38,077 bases of DNA from Aeromonas tecta. GTDB lineage: Bacteria; Pseudomonadota; Gammaproteobacteria; Enterobacterales; Aeromonadaceae. A program made the position numbers and the translations under genes. The DNA is taken from the NCBI RefSeq assembly GCF_000820185.1, contig NZ_CDCA01000044.1, positions 1 through 38,077 of the forward strand, in the 5' to 3' direction. Positions 1-6,845 of this stretch are shown here, one piece after another (the stretch's first letter is position 1; each line of letters opens with the position of its first letter). The notes below the pieces were generated by a model. The model was not told where the DNA came from. It did not search any database and was given only the letters and a program-made list of their open reading frames with translations.

Positions 1-496
1 CACTGGAGTTATCAGAGTAAATGCCTTGTGCGATGTACTGCTGGGTCAGGCCGGCGACGATCGAAGCGGCGGCCGGAGTGAGTTGGATAGCGGTGAGGGT
101 GGCATCAGAAATCATCAACCTTCTCTCTCCCATGATGTTATCGAGAGAGGCACTGATCACTACTGCACCGGGGGTTCTGGCTGTAACTATTCCAGTTGAT
201 GTAACTGAGGCGTTGGAGTTTGAAGTGCTCCATAGCACCCCATCGGTCATGATAGTTGTTGTGTTATCTGTATAAGTAATTACTGCTTGGTACTGGGCGA
301 CAAGCCCTATGGGTAGCTGCTCTTGGCTGATCCCGTGAGCTAACTTACTTTGCGGTTCAATGTGAATTTCTTTGATGATTTTTTGTGGGGGAGAAGTATC
401 GGACTCAGCCCCACCGCCACACGACGTAACTAACATCGATATTAACAACATAGTTAGTATTTTGTAAAAAAATATATTGAATGAAGTATTGTTCAT
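1..496 (-). CDS. Ig-like repeat lipoprotein, partial (C-terminus off the left edge)
   Basis: Reading the minus strand from the ATG at 496 gives 165 codons open to the edge of the window. Residues 1-25 form a lipoprotein signal peptide with a hydrophobic core and lipobox V-T-S-C; Cys26 is the predicted lipidated residue and is followed by Gly-Gly-Gly. The mature part contains the pattern of a bacterial Ig-like (BIG2) fold: a VAQYQAVITYTD stretch, then VLWSTSNSNASVTSTG, then VTARTPGAVVISAS. A second unit appears to begin near the edge (LTAIQLTPAAASIVAG). Such proteins are usually surface or periplasmic adhesin-like lipoproteins. It is transcribed away from the EAL cassette and against the phage late genes. 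It could be a lysogenic-conversion gene or belong to an older element; its C-terminal function is not visible. Confidence 0.8.
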   Translation of the reverse strand, partial: MNNTSFNIFFYKILTMLLISMLVTSCGGGAESDTSPPQKIIKEIHIEPQSKLAHGISQEQLPIGLVAQYQAVITYTDNTTTIMTDGVLWSTSNSNASVTSTGIVTARTPGAVVISASLDNIMGERRLMISDATLTAIQLTPAAASIVAGLTQQYIAQGIYSDNSS

Positions 497-618
497 GATG
501 CTACACATATAGAAAAAGGTAGTTCACTATATACTATTCGGGTTGGTCAGATCTATCGCCATATAAAAAACCTTATACCAATATAAGCGCCATTTGTCGT
601 GACACTGGTCTGGGTGCT

Positions 619-984
619 ATGCTAATTGTAAAAAAGATTTTTCATAAATTCATAGGCTTAAAACCCTGGCGGGATCCAAATATGGAAAATAGATAGAGGA
701 CAGTAGAAAGTGAAACCGCAAACGTAAGAAAAAGTGAGGAAGCGAAAAGCGAAGAAAAAGCAGAGCGGCGCACCGGTAGAAGGATCATCCGAGTTAGAAG
801 GCGTCTGCCAAAAAGAGGGAATAAACTGAAGGAGGATATAGGGGATTTGTGCCGGTTGGCGTGTTTTGTATGTACGATTATATTTTTTATTTTTTTTGGT
901 TATGTTTTTGGTTATCTTTGTGCTTTTTCATTTTCGTTAATTTCTGACCATGTGTTTTCTGGTTGTTGTGGTTCACTATGGTGA
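619..984 (+). pseudogene. Basic, membrane-anchored ORF interrupted by an in-frame amber codon
   Basis: One frame is open from the ATG at 619 to the TGA at 982-984 apart from a single TAG at 694-696. The part before the TAG encodes 25 residues starting MLIVKKIFHKF. The part after it encodes 95 codons: a Glu/Lys-rich stretch, an Arg/Lys-rich stretch (ERRTGRRIIRVRRRL), then one or two hydrophobic membrane segments rich in Phe, Ile and Tyr. No good start codon with a ribosome binding site follows the TAG until a TTG at 847, which sits 11 nt after AAGGAGG (829-835). It is therefore either a decayed gene, a gene read through the amber codon, or a short membrane protein starting at 847. Its stop overlaps the start of the next small ORF. 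I do not recognise the family. Confidence 0.45.
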
Positions 985-1064
985 GTATGTTTGATCTGTT
1001 GTGCGTTGTTTTTGTTAGCTTGCTTTCATTTTTAGTCTTTGTTGTATCGTTTTATTATACTTGA
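978..1064 (+). CDS. 28-aa hydrophobic membrane microprotein
   Basis: The ATG at 978 overlaps the stop of the preceding frame (TGA at 982-984), an arrangement typical of translational coupling. The product is almost entirely one transmembrane helix (MVSMFDLLCVV... ending SFYYT) with hardly any charge. The next gene's ribosome binding site begins about 20 nt after its stop. A second in-frame ATG at 987 could be the true start. Size and composition resemble small phage or toxin-type membrane peptides, but no family is recognised. The coding assignment rests on the overlap and on its position in a compact cassette. Confidence 0.4.
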   Translation: MVSMFDLLCVVFVSLLSFLVFVVSFYYT

Positions 1065-1093
1065 TGTGAACATTTATCTTGTTGGGAGGGGGC

Positions 1094-1942
1094 ATGACTG
1101 ACTTGAGAATAGTGGCGCGTAGCGTTGGAGTGGATGTTCGGTCTTGCAGGATGAATGGTATTGAACGCTTAGAGTCATTGAACTCGAAACGGAAAGAGTT
1201 TTTTAATAGATCCATTATCAATGCCTTTCATCCCGTTCTTCAAACAATTACCCCTGCAGCTATGTTAATGCGGGTAAGTAGTTCTTTAGACGAGGTTAGA
1301 ATAAAAAGACATGATTATGATGTTAGATTGCTTGAGGTTTACTATCGACCGAAAGGTAATTTGTTGACAACAGCGTTCTATAATTCATGTGATTCCATCT
1401 CATTAATAGAGTTAACGCTCCTGCAGCTCAGTGATGCTCTTTTAAGAGCATTGCATGAGAAGGCTACAGCTATTTTCTTTAAAGTAGAATCAAGGGTGTT
1501 ATATGCTCTTGAAGAGTCACTTATACATTTTTCATCTATTTTTAATACCCATGGGATCTCCTTGTATATTGAGATCGGTGGTCGAGTATTTATCTCTAAT
1601 AATGTTTCAATACACACACTAACCAGATTGTGCGAAAACAACGTAAATTTAGTGATTGAGAATTTTTTATGGCGTGGAGGAGATTGGCGAGAGCGTTATA
1701 TTTCGAGTGGGATTTTTAAATGTGTGAAATTCGACACTCCACCACAGTCAAAGGATGAAGTTAATAAATTCAAGGATGTGCTATTTTATTTAAAAGAAAA
1801 ACACGAAATTGACACTATAGTTAGCCGGGTTGAAACGAAAAAACAAAGTGAGATAGTTCTTTCTACAGGATGTTGGGCAGTACAGGGCTTCTATTATGCG
1901 AGGCCAAAAATTGAAAAATTAATAAATCTGGAGGCGTTATGA
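1094..1942 (+). CDS. Degenerate EAL-domain protein (predicted catalytically inactive)
   Basis: This 282-residue protein has the C-terminal half of the EAL (c-di-GMP phosphodiesterase) fold. A strand YIEIGG lies near residues 158-163 where active enzymes have ELTE. IENFLWRGG near 188-196 replaces the DDFGTG metal/loop motif, so the two acidic residues are Glu-Asn. VKFD at 211-214 and RVETKKQ near 245-251 keep the usual Lys, Asp and Glu-Thr pattern, and QGFYYARP at 264-271 is the classic end of the domain. The EAL signature itself is not recognisable. Loss of these metal ligands suggests a binding or adaptor role rather than hydrolysis (inference). The ATG at 1094 was chosen over an upstream TTG because GGGAGGGGG lies just before it. 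The gene is AT-rich relative to the phage late genes and lies between two membrane microprotein ORFs. Confidence 0.75.
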   Translation: MTDLRIVARSVGVDVRSCRMNGIERLESLNSKRKEFFNRSIINAFHPVLQTITPAAMLMRVSSSLDEVRIKRHDYDVRLLEVYYRPKGNLLTTAFYNSCDSISLIELTLLQLSDALLRALHEKATAIFFKVESRVLYALEESLIHFSSIFNTHGISLYIEIGGRVFISNNVSIHTLTRLCENNVNLVIENFLWRGGDWRERYISSGIFKCVKFDTPPQSKDEVNKFKDVLFYLKEKHEIDTIVSRVETKKQSEIVLSTGCWAVQGFYYARPKIEKLINLEAL

Positions 1943-2058
1943 TGTGGACGCTGCTCGAGCAATTAGCATTGAGTAAGGTCAATATTTATGGTTTGTTGAC
2001 GCTCCTGCTTATAATAATGAATGCAACCGTACTTTTTTTTGTATTCTTCTGTCTATAA
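1939..2058 (+). CDS. 39-aa membrane microprotein overlapping the EAL-like gene
   Basis: The start ATG-ATG at 1939 overlaps the TGA of the EAL-like gene (1940-1942), implying coupled translation. The N-terminal 13 residues are amphipathic (MMWTLLEQLALSK). Residues 16-39 form one strongly hydrophobic helix ending FFVFFCL. The upstream GGAGG in ATCTGGAGGCG lies 5-10 nt before the start. The pairing with the EAL-like protein suggests a membrane partner, but that is inference. A phage holin is less likely because a better holin candidate sits in the lysis cassette downstream. No family is recognised. Confidence 0.5.
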   Translation: MMWTLLEQLALSKVNIYGLLTLLLIIMNATVLFFVFFCL

Positions 2059-2088
2059 ACGATAGCTTAAGGAGGATGGTTCTAGGTG

Positions 2089-2117
2089 TTGATGTCCACA
2101 TCATCCAGCGTTAGTAT
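2089..2117 (+). promoter_or_regulatory. Repeated late-type promoter, copy 1 (upstream of lysis genes)
   Basis: The -35 element TTGATG (2089-2094) and -10 element TAGTAT (2112-2117) are separated by exactly 17 bp, and the spacer ends in CAGCGT. The same layout with the same spacer end recurs at 8977, 16883 and 23508. About 11 bp downstream a terminator hairpin begins. The position before the lysis genes matches the lambda late promoter pR'. Start-site mapping would be decisive. Confidence 0.6.
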
Positions 2118-2128
2118 TGCCCAAAGAT

Positions 2129-2187
2129 GGCCAGAGTCCCCGTGACCCTGGCCTTTTTCGTTTCTGGCCCGCCTCGTGCGGGCTTTG
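2129..2187 (+). terminator. Tandem intrinsic terminators directly after promoter copy 1
   Basis: The first hairpin pairs GGCCAG (2129-2134) with CTGGCC (2148-2153), with an inner GTC/GAC extension, followed by TTTTT (2154-2158). The second pairs GCCCGC (2167-2172) with GCGGGC (2178-2183), followed by TTT. Together they would stop transcripts from the adjacent promoter after roughly 30-60 nt unless antitermination occurs. They could also end transcription of the EAL cassette. Confidence 0.75.
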
Positions 2188-2208
2188 TCGTTTCTGGAGG
2201 GGCGATGC

Positions 2209-2421
2209 ATGGGGAAAGAAGAAGAGCTCGCGACGGCTGCTGCTGCTGCGGGTGTGGCAAAGAGCGCGCCACCGGTGGTTGTATCTGGCATGACGCTGGC
2301 CGGGTACTCGCTCAATGACTGGGTGCTGGCTGCAACGTTGATGTGGATAGCGGTTCAGATGGGCTGGTTCATCTGGTCGAATATCATCAAGCCGCGCCGC
2401 CAGCAGGGAGGTGCAGAGTGA
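2209..2421 (+). CDS. Holin-like lysis protein, single transmembrane segment
   Basis: This 70-residue protein has an Ala-rich N-terminus, one membrane segment near residues 36-58 (DWVLAATLMWIAVQMGWFIW) and a basic tail (KPRRQQ). That is the general shape of small one-TM phage holins, which form the inner-membrane lesion that starts lysis. The ATG at 2209 was chosen because GGAGG lies 9 nt upstream; the frame is open further upstream but has no better site. The stop overlaps the GTG of the endolysin gene. It is the first gene after promoter copy 1. Assignment rests on topology and position next to endolysin and spanins; an antiholin is an alternative. Confidence 0.7.
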   Translation: MGKEEELATAAAAAGVAKSAPPVVVSGMTLAGYSLNDWVLAATLMWIAVQMGWFIWSNIIKPRRQQGGAE

Positions 2422-2909
2422 GCAAGGTCCGCATCGCAATCGCAGCACTCACGCTGAGCGCCGCCGGCTTTGTGGGGATCCTGAATCGGGAGGGGTACGA
2501 GCCAGTGGCTTATCCCGACCCGGTACATGGCACCAAACTCCCTTCCATCGGATTTGGGAGCACTGAAGGGGTCAAGATGGGCGACACCATCGCGCCTGTT
2601 GCCGCGGTGAACAGGAGCTTGCGGGAGGTACGGGTATTCGAGGACTCCCTCAAGGCCTGCATCAAGGTGCCACTTCACCAGTATGAGTTCGACGCCTATG
2701 TCGAGCTCTCCCACAACATCGGCCCCGGCGCCTTCTGCCGCTCCACCATCGTGAAGCGCCTGAACGCTGGTGACTACCCAGGGGCCTGTGAGGCGATCCT
2801 GCTGTTCAAGCGTGCCGGCAATCAGGACTGCTCGGCGCCAGGGAACCGGGTATGCCCCGGGCTCTGGAAAGACCGGCTGCGCCTCAATACGAAGTGCAAG
2901 GGGGCATGA
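2418..2909 (+). CDS. Phage endolysin, GH24 lysozyme with signal-anchor N-terminus
   Basis: This 163-residue muramidase would cleave the glycan strands of peptidoglycan in the periplasm. Residues 4-22 are hydrophobic with small residues (Ala, Gly, Ser), typical of SAR (signal-anchor-release) endolysins such as that of phage 21. The catalytic region begins at Glu25 in NREGYEP, followed by Asp34 nine residues later (the T4 lysozyme Glu-Asp spacing). Ser43, just before IGFG, sits where T4-type enzymes have Thr. The motif AYVELSHNIGPGAFCRST fits the C-terminal lobe. The GTG at 2418 was chosen because it overlaps the holin stop (GTGA) and follows GGGAGG by 6 nt. The stop overlaps the next start (ATGA). 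Confidence 0.9.
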   Translation: MSKVRIAIAALTLSAAGFVGILNREGYEPVAYPDPVHGTKLPSIGFGSTEGVKMGDTIAPVAAVNRSLREVRVFEDSLKACIKVPLHQYEFDAYVELSHNIGPGAFCRSTIVKRLNAGDYPGACEAILLFKRAGNQDCSAPGNRVCPGLWKDRLRLNTKCKGA

Positions 2910-3463
2910 TGGGGATGACTCCGCAGGGCAAGGCTGTGCCGTTTCTGGCCGGCGCCTTGGTGATAGTCGCCCTGGCAGGCGGTGGGGTGGCGCTCTATCG
3001 CTCCGGTCATGCTGCTGGGGAGGAGGGGGAGCGCAAGACTTGGCTGGCGAAGTGGAATGAAGAGGCTACCCGCCTCGCTACTGCCAGGGCCAAGGCCGAG
3101 CAGAAGGCCCGGGAAGAGGAGCTGCGCCGTCAGTCTGAAATCGATGAGGTGAGAGACTATGCACAAGAAGAAATCGCCCAAGCACAAGCTGATGCCACTG
3201 CTGCTGGCCTTGAGTCTGGCCGGCTGCGCGAGCAAGCCCGCCGCCTGGCAGCCCGAGCAAGTCAGTGCGCCAGCAATCCCGGCGTTGCCCAAGGAAGCCC
3301 GGCAGCCGAACAGCCTGCCGTGGTGCTCGCCGACCTGCTCAGCCGGGCTGACGAAAGAGCGGGTGAGCTGGCAGCAGCGTATGACAGAGCTCGAGCATCA
3401 GGGCTAGCCTGCGAGCGTGCCTATGACTCTCTGCGCACCGCGACCATGAAACCCCGCCCATAA
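2906..3463 (+). CDS. Inner-membrane spanin (Rz-like)
   Basis: This 185-residue protein has one N-terminal membrane anchor near residues 8-27 (KAVPFLAGALVIVALAGGGV). A long Glu/Lys/Arg/Ala-rich periplasmic coiled coil follows (about 35-130), then a C-terminal part with two Cys residues. This is the architecture of i-spanins, which bridge to an outer-membrane lipoprotein and fuse the two membranes in the last step of lysis. The ATG at 2906 overlaps the endolysin stop (ATGATG), so a second start at 2909 is equally possible. The o-spanin gene is nested inside in another frame. A strong terminator overlaps its stop codon. Confidence 0.85.
   Translation: MMGMTPQGKAVPFLAGALVIVALAGGGVALYRSGHAAGEEGERKTWLAKWNEEATRLATARAKAEQKAREEELRRQSEIDEVRDYAQEEIAQAQADATAAGLESGRLREQARRLAARASQCASNPGVAQGSPAAEQPAVVLADLLSRADERAGELAAAYDRARASGLACERAYDSLRTATMKPRP
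3159..3407 (+). CDS. Outer-membrane spanin lipoprotein (Rz1-like), nested in the i-spanin gene
   Basis: This 82-residue ORF lies wholly inside the i-spanin gene in a different frame, as Rz1 does in Rz of lambda. It starts with a basic stretch (MHKKKSPKHK) and a hydrophobic core. The lipobox L-A-G-C places the lipidated residue at Cys23. The mature part is Pro-rich (QVSAPAIPALPKEARQPN), a common o-spanin trait. The product would be anchored in the outer membrane and bind the i-spanin across the periplasm. Nested position plus lipobox make the call strong even without homology searches. Confidence 0.88.
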   Translation: MHKKKSPKHKLMPLLLALSLAGCASKPAAWQPEQVSAPAIPALPKEARQPNSLPWCSPTCSAGLTKERVSWQQRMTELEHQG

Positions 3464-3480
3464 CGGCGGGGTTTGTCTTT
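3451..3480 (+). terminator. Intrinsic terminator after the lysis cassette
   Basis: ACCCCGCC (3451-3458) pairs perfectly with GGCGGGGT (3465-3472) around a 6-nt loop, followed by TTTGTCTTT. The stop codon of the i-spanin gene (3461-3463) lies in the loop. Confidence 0.85.
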
Positions 3481-3500
3481 CTGGGGAAGGGGAGAAGGTG

Positions 3501-3686
3501 ATGCAGATGAACTGGAGCAGTGAAGTGATAAACGGTATCGACGTGACTGGGGTGATCGTCAGCGTAGAGCACTACGACGGAGGCGAGGCCCTGGTTGTTC
3601 TTTCCTCCGGTGTTTCCGTTGTGGTTCCAGCTACTCACAAGCCGGTACCTGGTGACACCATCGTTGAAGGCGAGTTATCTCTCTAA
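3501..3686 (+). CDS. Small conserved-type phage protein, unknown function
   Basis: This 61-residue protein is rich in beta-branched residues (VTGVIVSVEHYDGG, VVLSSGVSVVVPATHKP), suggesting a small beta-barrel or SH3-like fold. The ATG at 3501 follows GGGGAGAAGG closely; a GTG one codon earlier is possible. Its stop directly abuts the ATG of the small terminase gene, so the two are probably co-translated. It sits just before the packaging genes. No family is recognised and no function is assigned. Confidence 0.65.
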   Translation: MQMNWSSEVINGIDVTGVIVSVEHYDGGEALVVLSSGVSVVVPATHKPVPGDTIVEGELSL

Positions 3687-4556
3687 ATGGCAAAGACCGA
3701 TTGGGCAGAGCTCAATGCAGAATTCCTGCAGGAGCATGAAGCGACCGGCATCAGTGCGAAAGACTGGTGTGACAGCCGCGGCCTGAACTACAACTCGGCG
3801 CGTCGCTATTTGAAATCTCGGGGGCAATCCCCTGCGCAACCCGATAAATCTCGCGTAGCTGCGCAAACTGCGCAGTCCGAAGTGCGCAAAACTGCGCAAT
3901 CTGCGCAACGTGCGCAAGCCAAGGGGAATGAAGGCAAGACGAAAGGGGGAGAGCGAAGAGGGGGAAGGTCATCCTCATCCACTCACACCCAAGCTGACTC
4001 AGGCCAGAACGCGAATACAAACGGCCGTGATAGCAGCGGTCGCTTTACTGAGGGCAACCCAGGCAACCCTAACCCTGTCACGCAGTGGAAGCCCGGCGAC
4101 CGACCGGCCCTGACCCACGGCGGCTATGCCAAGTTCCTCGACTCCCCAGAGCTGTTCAACGAAGCCCGCGAACTGCAACTGCGCGACGAGCTGGACTTCA
4201 CCCGGGCACGAGTCATCTCTGTCACTGGGTTGCTCAAGGGGCTGCAGCAGGACCTGGTCACTGCCAGCGAGATGGCCGACCGCATTGCGCTCTACGACAA
4301 GATCCTGAAAGCCGAGCAGGCCCTCGACCGCAACATTCAGCGTATCGAGTCCATCGAGCGGACCCTGAGTGCCCTGATGGTAGATGCCGTCAGCGTGCCC
4401 AAAATTGAGGAAGATACTCGCCGCATCCAAGCTGCCACTCGCAAGCTGACGGCCGAAGCCGATAGGCTGGAGAAGGATGGCGGTAGTGAGTCCACCCCGG
4501 TCAGCGGGATGATGGCTGAGTTACAGGGCATGGGAACTGGGGGGCTGATGTCGTGA
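3687..4556 (+). CDS. Terminase small subunit (DNA-recognition, packaging)
   Basis: This 289-residue protein has an N-terminal helix-turn-helix-like segment near residues 20-45 (ISAKDWCDSRGLNYNSARRYLKS) of the type seen in phage small terminases. A low-complexity Ala-Gln and Gly/Arg/Ser-rich linker follows (about 50-120). An NGRDSSGRFTEGNPGN motif comes next, and then a helical region (about 150-280) likely to oligomerise and contact the large subunit. Small terminases form rings that recognise the packaging start site. The adjoining large terminase and portal genes support the call. In the linker, the DNA carries seven TGCGCA repeats that encode the Ala-Gln runs; see the repeat entry. The start abuts the previous stop and has only a weak, distant ribosome binding site, consistent with coupling. 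Confidence 0.8.
   Translation: MAKTDWAELNAEFLQEHEATGISAKDWCDSRGLNYNSARRYLKSRGQSPAQPDKSRVAAQTAQSEVRKTAQSAQRAQAKGNEGKTKGGERRGGRSSSSTHTQADSGQNANTNGRDSSGRFTEGNPGNPNPVTQWKPGDRPALTHGGYAKFLDSPELFNEARELQLRDELDFTRARVISVTGLLKGLQQDLVTASEMADRIALYDKILKAEQALDRNIQRIESIERTLSALMVDAVSVPKIEEDTRRIQAATRKLTAEADRLEKDGGSESTPVSGMMAELQGMGTGGLMS
3833..3916 (+). repeat. Array of seven TGCGCA palindromes inside the small terminase gene (candidate pac site)
   Basis: TGCGCA occurs at 3833, 3860, 3869, 3883, 3893, 3902 and 3911, with the last five spaced 9-14 bp apart, close to one helical turn. The array lies in the coding sequence of the linker, where it produces repeated Ala-Gln codons. In phage P22 the pac site is within the small terminase gene, so a packaging-recognition array is a natural interpretation. 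Codon repetition alone is the alternative. Confidence 0.55.
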
Positions 4557-4591
4557 TAAAATCATATAGGGTTTGAGGATTGGGGAAGGCG

Positions 4592-5089
4592 ATGAAGTTT
4601 TATAGCGGAGATGGCGATGGTGGATATACCTTAATCGCTGATGAGCCTGTGCCCGGTTATATCATGGAAGAGTTGGTGCGTGGGTTGATGATCTACTACG
4701 AGCTTCCTCCCTGTCCTAGCTTGGGCCGAGGCTATGTCAGTGCAGAGTCTCGTTCCAACATAAATACTATTGTTATTCATCGCGAGTTTGTTGAGCTTCA
4801 ACCATTTTACGAAAAGAGCCGCTGTACAGGGGCCTTGATAAGTAATACAGAAGATGCCAATAGGTTTATCGAATATATCAAGCATTGTGCTGCCGCTAGT
4901 GCAGAGGCTAAACAGATAGCTGAAACTCTTCGAGCTGATGCCGAAATGCAGGTCAGGCTCGATGCCATGAGCCAGCTGGCGGCAATATTTCCAGATTACG
5001 ACCCTAACAGTAAGAATTCTCAGCATCGGCATGAGGACGAGCTGAACAATTTGATCCGTCTAGAGATGCGGCGAAGGTTTGAACCGTAA
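4592..5089 (+). CDS. Unknown protein inserted between the terminase subunits (candidate moron)
   Basis: This 165-residue soluble protein starts MKFYSGDGDGGYTLIADEPV and has no membrane segment. The middle contains a beta-rich stretch (NINTIVIHREFVELQPFYEKS). The C-terminal half is helical and charged, ending in RLEMRRRFEP. The ATG at 4592 follows GGGGAAGG; a TTG at 4580 would add four residues. The gene is visibly less GC-rich than the terminase and portal genes around it. It has its own strong terminator directly downstream, and it separates two genes that are normally adjacent. These are features of a moron, an independently acquired cargo gene. I do not recognise the family. Confidence 0.7.
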   Translation: MKFYSGDGDGGYTLIADEPVPGYIMEELVRGLMIYYELPPCPSLGRGYVSAESRSNINTIVIHREFVELQPFYEKSRCTGALISNTEDANRFIEYIKHCAAASAEAKQIAETLRADAEMQVRLDAMSQLAAIFPDYDPNSKNSQHRHEDELNNLIRLEMRRRFEP

Positions 5090-5107
5090 CTACAACGCAC
5101 GACATCC

Positions 5108-5129
5108 AACCCACTTCGGTGGGTTTTTT
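5108..5129 (+). terminator. Strong intrinsic terminator between terminase genes
   Basis: AACCCAC (5108-5114) and GTGGGTT (5119-5125) form a perfect stem closed by the stable TTCG tetraloop, followed by a run of six T. It ends the unknown gene's transcript and stands in front of the large terminase gene. Confidence 0.9.
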
Positions 5130-5147
5130 ATTACCTGAGATCCGCCC

Positions 5148-6845
5148 ATGACAGAACCCGATATCTCTACCATGAACGAGCAGGAGCAGCTTGCATACAT
5201 CCGCTCGAAGCTAAGTGATAAATGGTGGAGGATGAGCAACCTCTACAAGGTGGAGAACGAGCAAGGTGAGCTGGTGCAATTCAGGCTGCGCCCGGCACAG
5301 GAGCTGCTGTTCAGGACAATGTGGTACCTGAACATCATCCTCAAGGCGCGCCAGCTCGGGTTCTCCACTGCCATAGACATCTACCTGCTTGATGAAGCGC
5401 TGTTCAACAAGAACCTCAAGTGCGGGATCATCGCCCAGGATCTGACGGCCGCCGGCGAGATTTACCGCACCAAGATTGAAGTGCCGTTCGATAACTTACC
5501 TAAGTGGCTCAAGGCCTGCTTCCCGATAGCCTCTCGCCGCGGCGGTGCTAATGGTGGCTACATTCTGTTCCGCCATGGCTCCAGCATCCAGGTGGCCACA
5601 TCCTTCCGCTCCGGTACCGTCCAGCGCCTGCATGTCTCCGAGCACGGGAAGATCTGCGCCAAGTACCCCGAGAAGGCCAAAGAGGTGCGCACCGGTACCC
5701 TCAACGCCATTCACCCTGGCGCTATCGCCTTTATCGAGAGCACTGCGGAAGGGGTTGGCGGCGACTTCCACGCCATGAGCATGAAGTCGCTGGAGCTCGC
5801 TCGGGCGTGTAGCGAGCTGACCCAGCAAGACTGGAAGTTCCACTTCTTCGCCTGGTGGCAAGATCCCAAGTACCGTGCAGATGTCCCTGCCAGTGGCGTG
5901 ACCATGAGTAAGGAGCAGGCCGAATACTTCGACGCGGTGGAGCAGGCCATGGACTGCTCCATCACCGACGAGCAGCGCCAGTGGTATGTGCTCAAGGAGT
6001 TCACCCAGGGCGATGAGATGAAGCAGGAGTTCCCCAGCACGCCGCTGGAAGCTTTCCTCACCTCCGGCCGCCGAGTGTTCGCCCCAAGCATGACCATGCG
6101 CGCCGAAGGCGACTGCCGGCCCCCTGAGCTGGTCTACGACATGGATCCCGTCACCGGCAAGCGTGAGCGGGTGAATGGTCCCGAGACGCTGGATGAGCGG
6201 GGTCAGCGTAGCCTGGCCAACCTGCTGCTGGTGTGGGAGCTCCCAGACCAGGAGGAGGACTACGCGATCGGCGTGGACATCTCCGAGGGACTGGAGCACG
6301 GCGACCGAAGTTCATTTGATGTGGTGAAACGCAGCAACGGCGAGCAGGTGGCGCACTGGTTCGGGCACCTGGACCCGGGCCTGCTGGCGCAGCTGGTCGC
6401 TCATGTGGGGCGCTGGTATGGATCCGAGGAATATGGCCCTGCCTTCGTCGGCCCTGAGCGCAACAACCACGGCCACGCCTTCCTGCTGCGCCTGCGCGAC
6501 ATCTACCCGACTCGGCGCATCTACTCACAGGAGTATATCGACCGGGAAAGCGACGACGAGACAGACCGCTTGGGCTGGCTGACAACGGCTCAGAGTAAGC
6601 CCATTGTCGTGGATGGGCTCAAGACCCTGCTGCGAGCTGGTCAGTCCGGGATCCGCTGGATCGGTACCGTCCACGAAGCATCCAGCTATGTCTATGACAA
6701 GAAAGGCCGGATGAACGCCCAGGATGGCTGCTTTGATGATCAGCTGATGAGCTACATGATTTCCCAAGAGATGCGGGCACGCATGCCGGCGCGCATCGTC
6801 CGAGACAACACACCCCGCCAACAAAAGCACTGGATGGCCCACTGA
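5148..6845 (+). CDS. Terminase large subunit (packaging ATPase-nuclease)
   Basis: This 565-residue protein is the motor that pumps DNA into the prohead and cuts it. The Walker A-like motif KARQLGFST is at residues 66-74. The Walker B-type segment is LHVSE at 161-165, and the coupling motif IESTAEG is at 196-202. The C-terminal nuclease begins with IGVDISEG (Asp377 as first metal ligand) and ends with an acidic motif in FDDQLMSYMIS. Length and motif order fit P22/Sf6-type headful terminases. The start at 5148 has a modest GAGAT site. The stop TGA overlaps the ATG of the portal gene by one base. Confidence 0.93.
   Translation: MTEPDISTMNEQEQLAYIRSKLSDKWWRMSNLYKVENEQGELVQFRLRPAQELLFRTMWYLNIILKARQLGFSTAIDIYLLDEALFNKNLKCGIIAQDLTAAGEIYRTKIEVPFDNLPKWLKACFPIASRRGGANGGYILFRHGSSIQVATSFRSGTVQRLHVSEHGKICAKYPEKAKEVRTGTLNAIHPGAIAFIESTAEGVGGDFHAMSMKSLELARACSELTQQDWKFHFFAWWQDPKYRADVPASGVTMSKEQAEYFDAVEQAMDCSITDEQRQWYVLKEFTQGDEMKQEFPSTPLEAFLTSGRRVFAPSMTMRAEGDCRPPELVYDMDPVTGKRERVNGPETLDERGQRSLANLLLVWELPDQEEDYAIGVDISEGLEHGDRSSFDVVKRSNGEQVAHWFGHLDPGLLAQLVAHVGRWYGSEEYGPAFVGPERNNHGHAFLLRLRDIYPTRRIYSQEYIDRESDDETDRLGWLTTAQSKPIVVDGLKTLLRAGQSGIRWIGTVHEASSYVYDKKGRMNAQDGCFDDQLMSYMISQEMRARMPARIVRDNTPRQQKHWMAH

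Noticed and set aside
557..566. Ten-base match CGCCATATAA to the right end region (inverse of TTATATGGCG at 32809-32818)
   Set aside because: The match is in inverted orientation and short; attachment sites should be direct repeats.
2088..2144. Short GTG-started ORF through promoter copy 1 following AAGGAGG
   Set aside because: It is only about 18 codons, and the equivalent frame is not kept at the other three promoter copies.
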